A DNA stretch of 8,150 nucleotides from an uncultured Oscillospiraceae bacterium (GTDB taxonomy: Bacteria; Bacillota; Clostridia; Oscillospirales; Oscillospiraceae), in the NCBI GenBank assembly GCA_959022875.1, contig CAUFAM010000038.1, positions 1-8,150 on the forward strand. Direction: 5' to 3'. The position numbers and the translations under genes were made by a program. Positions 6,347-8,150 of the stretch are shown piece by piece. A model generated the notes under the pieces. The model was not told the origin of the DNA and did no database searches. It saw nothing but the letters and a program-made list of their open reading frames with translations. Positions within the stretch are counted from its first letter, which is position 1, and every line of letters begins with the position of its first letter.

Positions 6347-7261
6347 TCACCGCTCCGGTCCAGGCGGCCGGTCCCGGCTGGCCGGGGGATGTTCCGGGTC
6401 TTGCTCCCCCAGGGCGTGGAAAATGGCGTTACGGTTATACCGGACTTCCTCCTGGGTCGCCCCTCCCATCGTAATAGAAGCATCCTCCAGGCCCTCGATC
6501 CGGCTGTTAGGCAATCGTGTGATCCGGCCATAGGTACAGCCATCCAGACGGGCCCCGTTGAAGTTCAGCCGCCCCACGGAACAGTCAACCGTGTTGCAGC
6601 GGGTCATACGACTGCGGAGAAAGGCCGCGGAATGGATGGAGCAGTCCCGGAAATGCGTGTTTGCCAGTGTGGAATCCGGGAATAAAGTAAATTCGATCCG
6701 GCAGGAGTGGAACTCACAGCCATATAACCTCGTATCCCAAAATTTCACCCCATACAGGCGGCATACATGAAAAGAGCAGTCGGAGAAATGAGAAAAGTTA
6801 CAGTTGGCATTGTCCGGCATACAATAGAGTGTCACATGGTCAAAATAGCTTTCCTGGAAGAAATTACGCGGAAAACCTGATTTCGCTGCCCGATCATAGA
6901 TCTGTTGGTCAATGACCTTCATGGGCCGGTCCATCTCCAGTTCTATGGTCTTGTACTCGAATTGCTTATGGCTGGTCCTGGTATAGGGGACGGTCAGCAG
7001 GGCCTTTTGCGCTTGAAAGTCCCGGATAGACTGGCGGAGCACCGCCACTTTCCCGGCATAGGCCCCTCTATCCGCTTTTGCCGCCCAATCCAGCAGGGGT
7101 TCCAGCGGCATATCGTTCCGGCCCTGGATATAGTCGTTTACATTCCGTACACGGCGGGCCCGGTTGCTGCCGTTGTACTGGATGGGGTCAATGTCCTCCA
7201 GCAGGTCAGCGATATTCTTGCTGATCTCATGGCTGCTTAAAACGGCTTGATAGTCTGGCAT
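6347..7261 (-). CDS. Pentapeptide-repeat protein upstream of virD4
   Basis: The 304-residue product starts MPDYQAVLSSHEIS at an ATG with AAGGAGG 5 nt upstream. A longer frame from a TTG at 7276 would consume that ribosome site. Residues 1 to about 150 form a mixed, mostly helical-looking domain that I do not recognise. From about residue 159 to 244 a hydrophobic residue recurs every fifth position, 18 times without a gap: F,F,L,F,L,F,I,F,L,F,I,F,M,T,V,F,L,Y. Two places before each sits mostly a small residue (C, S, T, A or V). This is the rule of pentapeptide repeats, which fold as a square right-handed beta-helix of about 4.5 coils here. A C-terminal tail rich in P, E and R follows. Some relatives mimic DNA and bind gyrase or other DNA enzymes; whether this one does is unknown. 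The gene sits directly upstream of virD4 in the transfer operon, so a role in DNA processing, transfer control or host-defence evasion is plausible. Confidence 0.85.
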   Translation of the reverse strand: MPDYQAVLSSHEISKNIADLLEDIDPIQYNGSNRARRVRNVNDYIQGRNDMPLEPLLDWAAKADRGAYAGKVAVLRQSIRDFQAQKALLTVPYTRTSHKQFEYKTIELEMDRPMKVIDQQIYDRAAKSGFPRNFFQESYFDHVTLYCMPDNANCNFSHFSDCSFHVCRLYGVKFWDTRLYGCEFHSCRIEFTLFPDSTLANTHFRDCSIHSAAFLRSRMTRCNTVDCSVGRLNFNGARLDGCTYGRITRLPNSRIEGLEDASITMGGATQEEVRYNRNAIFHALGEQDPEHPPASRDRPPGPER

Positions 7262-7266
7262 ACGTT

Positions 7267-7278
7267 CCTCCTTCAAAA
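7267..7278 (-). promoter_or_regulatory. Ribosome site of the pentapeptide gene, shared with the virB4 leader
   Basis: TTTTGAAGGAGG on the minus strand sits 5 nt before the ATG at 7261, just after hairpin copy 3. The same 12 bases occur at 2087-2098, 5 nt before the leader ORF of virB4. It fixes the start of the pentapeptide gene and suggests the two leaders share an origin. Confidence 0.6.
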
Positions 7279-7280
7279 GG

Positions 7281-7325
7281 GGAGCGCCAAAACTCCCCTC
7301 AAATTGAGGGAAGTTTTGACGCTCC
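7281..7325 (-). repeat. Extended palindromic hairpin repeat, copy 3 (before the pentapeptide gene)
   Basis: A 20-bp stem with the same 5-nt loop and core as copies 1 and 2 begins 11 nt after the adhesin stop. It ends 5 nt before the ribosome-site block at 7278-7267 of the pentapeptide gene. Two positions are C-A mismatches in plus-strand RNA but G-U wobbles in minus-strand RNA, so the hairpin is fully paired only in the operon's transcript. No room for a promoter remains between it and the next gene. It is more likely an attenuator, processing site or stabiliser than a complete terminator. Confidence 0.85.
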
Positions 7326-7336
7326 AGGATTGCAGC

Positions 7337-8150
7337 TTAGTAGCCCGTTCTGGGCAGGGGCTCCGGCTTGCCGTACACAGTCGTTACCCAGCGGCTGACG
7401 GCCTGGACCCACTGGCCGTTATAGACGCCGCCCGCGTCCGCCACATTGGTAAAGGAGCCGGAGGGCAGGCTGCCCACGGCGGTACAATAGAGATAGGGGG
7501 TCTCCACCTGGGCAAAGCCCGCGGGGGCCTGGCCGAACACGAACATAACCTCGGTCACGCGCTCATTCGTGGCAAGGCCCAGAGCCGCGGCGCTGGCTGC
7601 CAGGATATAATTCTTGCTGGTGGAGAGGTTATCGGCCAGAGTGCGGTACTCCCCGCCGTTCACACGATAGGTGATCTTATAGGTGCCGGGGAAGTTATAC
7701 GTGCCGGTGACAACAGTGTCCAGCCGCACCTGGGCGGGGATGGTATCCCTCCAATAAAAACTGTCCAGCCGGACATTGGAGGTATTGGCGATGCCGGAGA
7801 AGGTGTAGCGCACCGGCTGGCCGCCCATGATCTCCTTGGGGCCGGTCTTGGTGATGGACACGCCGGTGGTCAGGCTCTTGTTTGTCACTTCAAAGCGGAC
7901 GATCTGGCCCTCATGCTCCAGGTAGGCGGTGAGCTCTGTCTCATTGACGCCATAGTGGTTTGGGGCCTTGACCTCCCGGATGGTGTAGCGGGACAGCGGG
8001 AGCTGTTTGGAAACCGCAAGGCCCCGGCTGTCGGAGCGGATGGTGTCCACCAGATTGCCTGCCCTGTCGTAAATCTCAAAGATAGCCCCCTCCAGTAGCG
8101 TCCCGGCGGGCAGGCCGGTGGTGGGGTTGTAGTCGGCGGACCGCTTGATA
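7337..8150 (-). CDS. SpaA/CnaB-type surface adhesin, C-terminal part (start beyond window)
   Basis: The frame is open to the right edge, so at least 270 residues are the C-terminal part of a larger cell-surface protein. The first 92 visible residues are a SpaA/CnaB-type domain, including EGAIFEIYDRAGN, YTIREVKAPNHYG and FEVTNKS. A lysine (2), glutamate (59) and asparagine (90) lie where these domains place the residues of a self-formed isopeptide bond. A second beta-rich domain follows, with GVSITKTGPKEIMGGQPVRY and SFYWRDTIP. The protein ends PEPLPRTGY and then stops, so an LPxTG-like motif is present without the hydrophobic segment and basic tail needed for classical sortase anchoring. No other frame supplies them before the hairpin at 7325. 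As the first gene visible in the operon direction, it may promote contact between mating cells, which is inference. Its promoter is not in the window. Confidence 0.88.
   Translation of the reverse strand, partial: IKRSADYNPTTGLPAGTLLEGAIFEIYDRAGNLVDTIRSDSRGLAVSKQLPLSRYTIREVKAPNHYGVNETELTAYLEHEGQIVRFEVTNKSLTTGVSITKTGPKEIMGGQPVRYTFSGIANTSNVRLDSFYWRDTIPAQVRLDTVVTGTYNFPGTYKITYRVNGGEYRTLADNLSTSKNYILAASAAALGLATNERVTEVMFVFGQAPAGFAQVETPYLYCTAVGSLPSGSFTNVADAGGVYNGQWVQAVSRWVTTVYGKPEPLPRTGY

Noticed and set aside
5495..6685. Plus-strand open frame of 396 codons opposite virD4 and the pentapeptide gene
   Set aside because: Antisense shadow; the minus-strand proteins carry defined motifs and good ribosome sites, this one does not.
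2218..7325. CRISPR array from the repeated palindromes
   Set aside because: Only three copies, thousands of bases apart with genes between them and no regular spacers.
7247..8098. Plus-strand open frame of 283 codons opposite the adhesin
   Set aside because: It crosses hairpin copy 3 and lies antisense to a clear SpaA-type domain; its composition is typical of a shadow frame.

Overview
This window looks like part of the transfer module of an integrative conjugative element of the Tn1549/CTn type, as found in gut Clostridia. The GC-rich coding sequence, good Shine-Dalgarno sites and protein families suggest an Oscillospirales or related Firmicute host. That assignment is inference from family resemblance, because no taxonomic marker lies in the window. 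Almost everything is encoded on the minus strand, so the module reads from the right edge to the left.

In transcription order the minus-strand genes are: the C-terminal part of a SpaA/CnaB-type surface adhesin (7337 to the right edge); a pentapeptide-repeat protein (6347-7261); a VirD4-type coupling ATPase (4598-6334); a Maff2-family small membrane protein, probably the VirB2-like subunit (4232-4582); a 75-residue protein of unknown function (3998-4225); a VirB6/TrbL-like polytopic channel protein (3169-4008); a PrgI-family VirB3-like protein (2261-2617); and a VirB4-type ATPase (35-2014). The genes from the pentapeptide protein to virB6 are packed tightly, with ribosome sites overlapping upstream stop codons, so they probably form one operon. 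Together they encode the inner-membrane core of a Gram-positive type IV secretion system: VirD4 delivers the relaxase-bound DNA, VirB4 powers the channel, and VirB6, PrgI and Maff2 build the membrane pore. The adhesin may help cell-cell contact.

Four things break the ordinary pattern. First, VirB4 stops dead in its Walker B motif. The sequence after the break resembles VirB4 in no frame and begins GTGCG, the start of group II introns. Second, one plus-strand gene (2723-3094) for an unknown small membrane protein sits inside the module with its own consensus promoter and terminal hairpin, like a cargo 'moron'. Third, a near-identical palindromic hairpin occurs three times (2218-2244, 3142-3168, 7281-7325), always in the same orientation and within 0-16 nt of a minus-strand stop codon. 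Fourth, the adhesin ends in LPRTG plus a single tyrosine, without the membrane segment of a standard sortase signal.

I saw no tRNA, rRNA, CRISPR array, integrase, relaxase or replication gene in the window.
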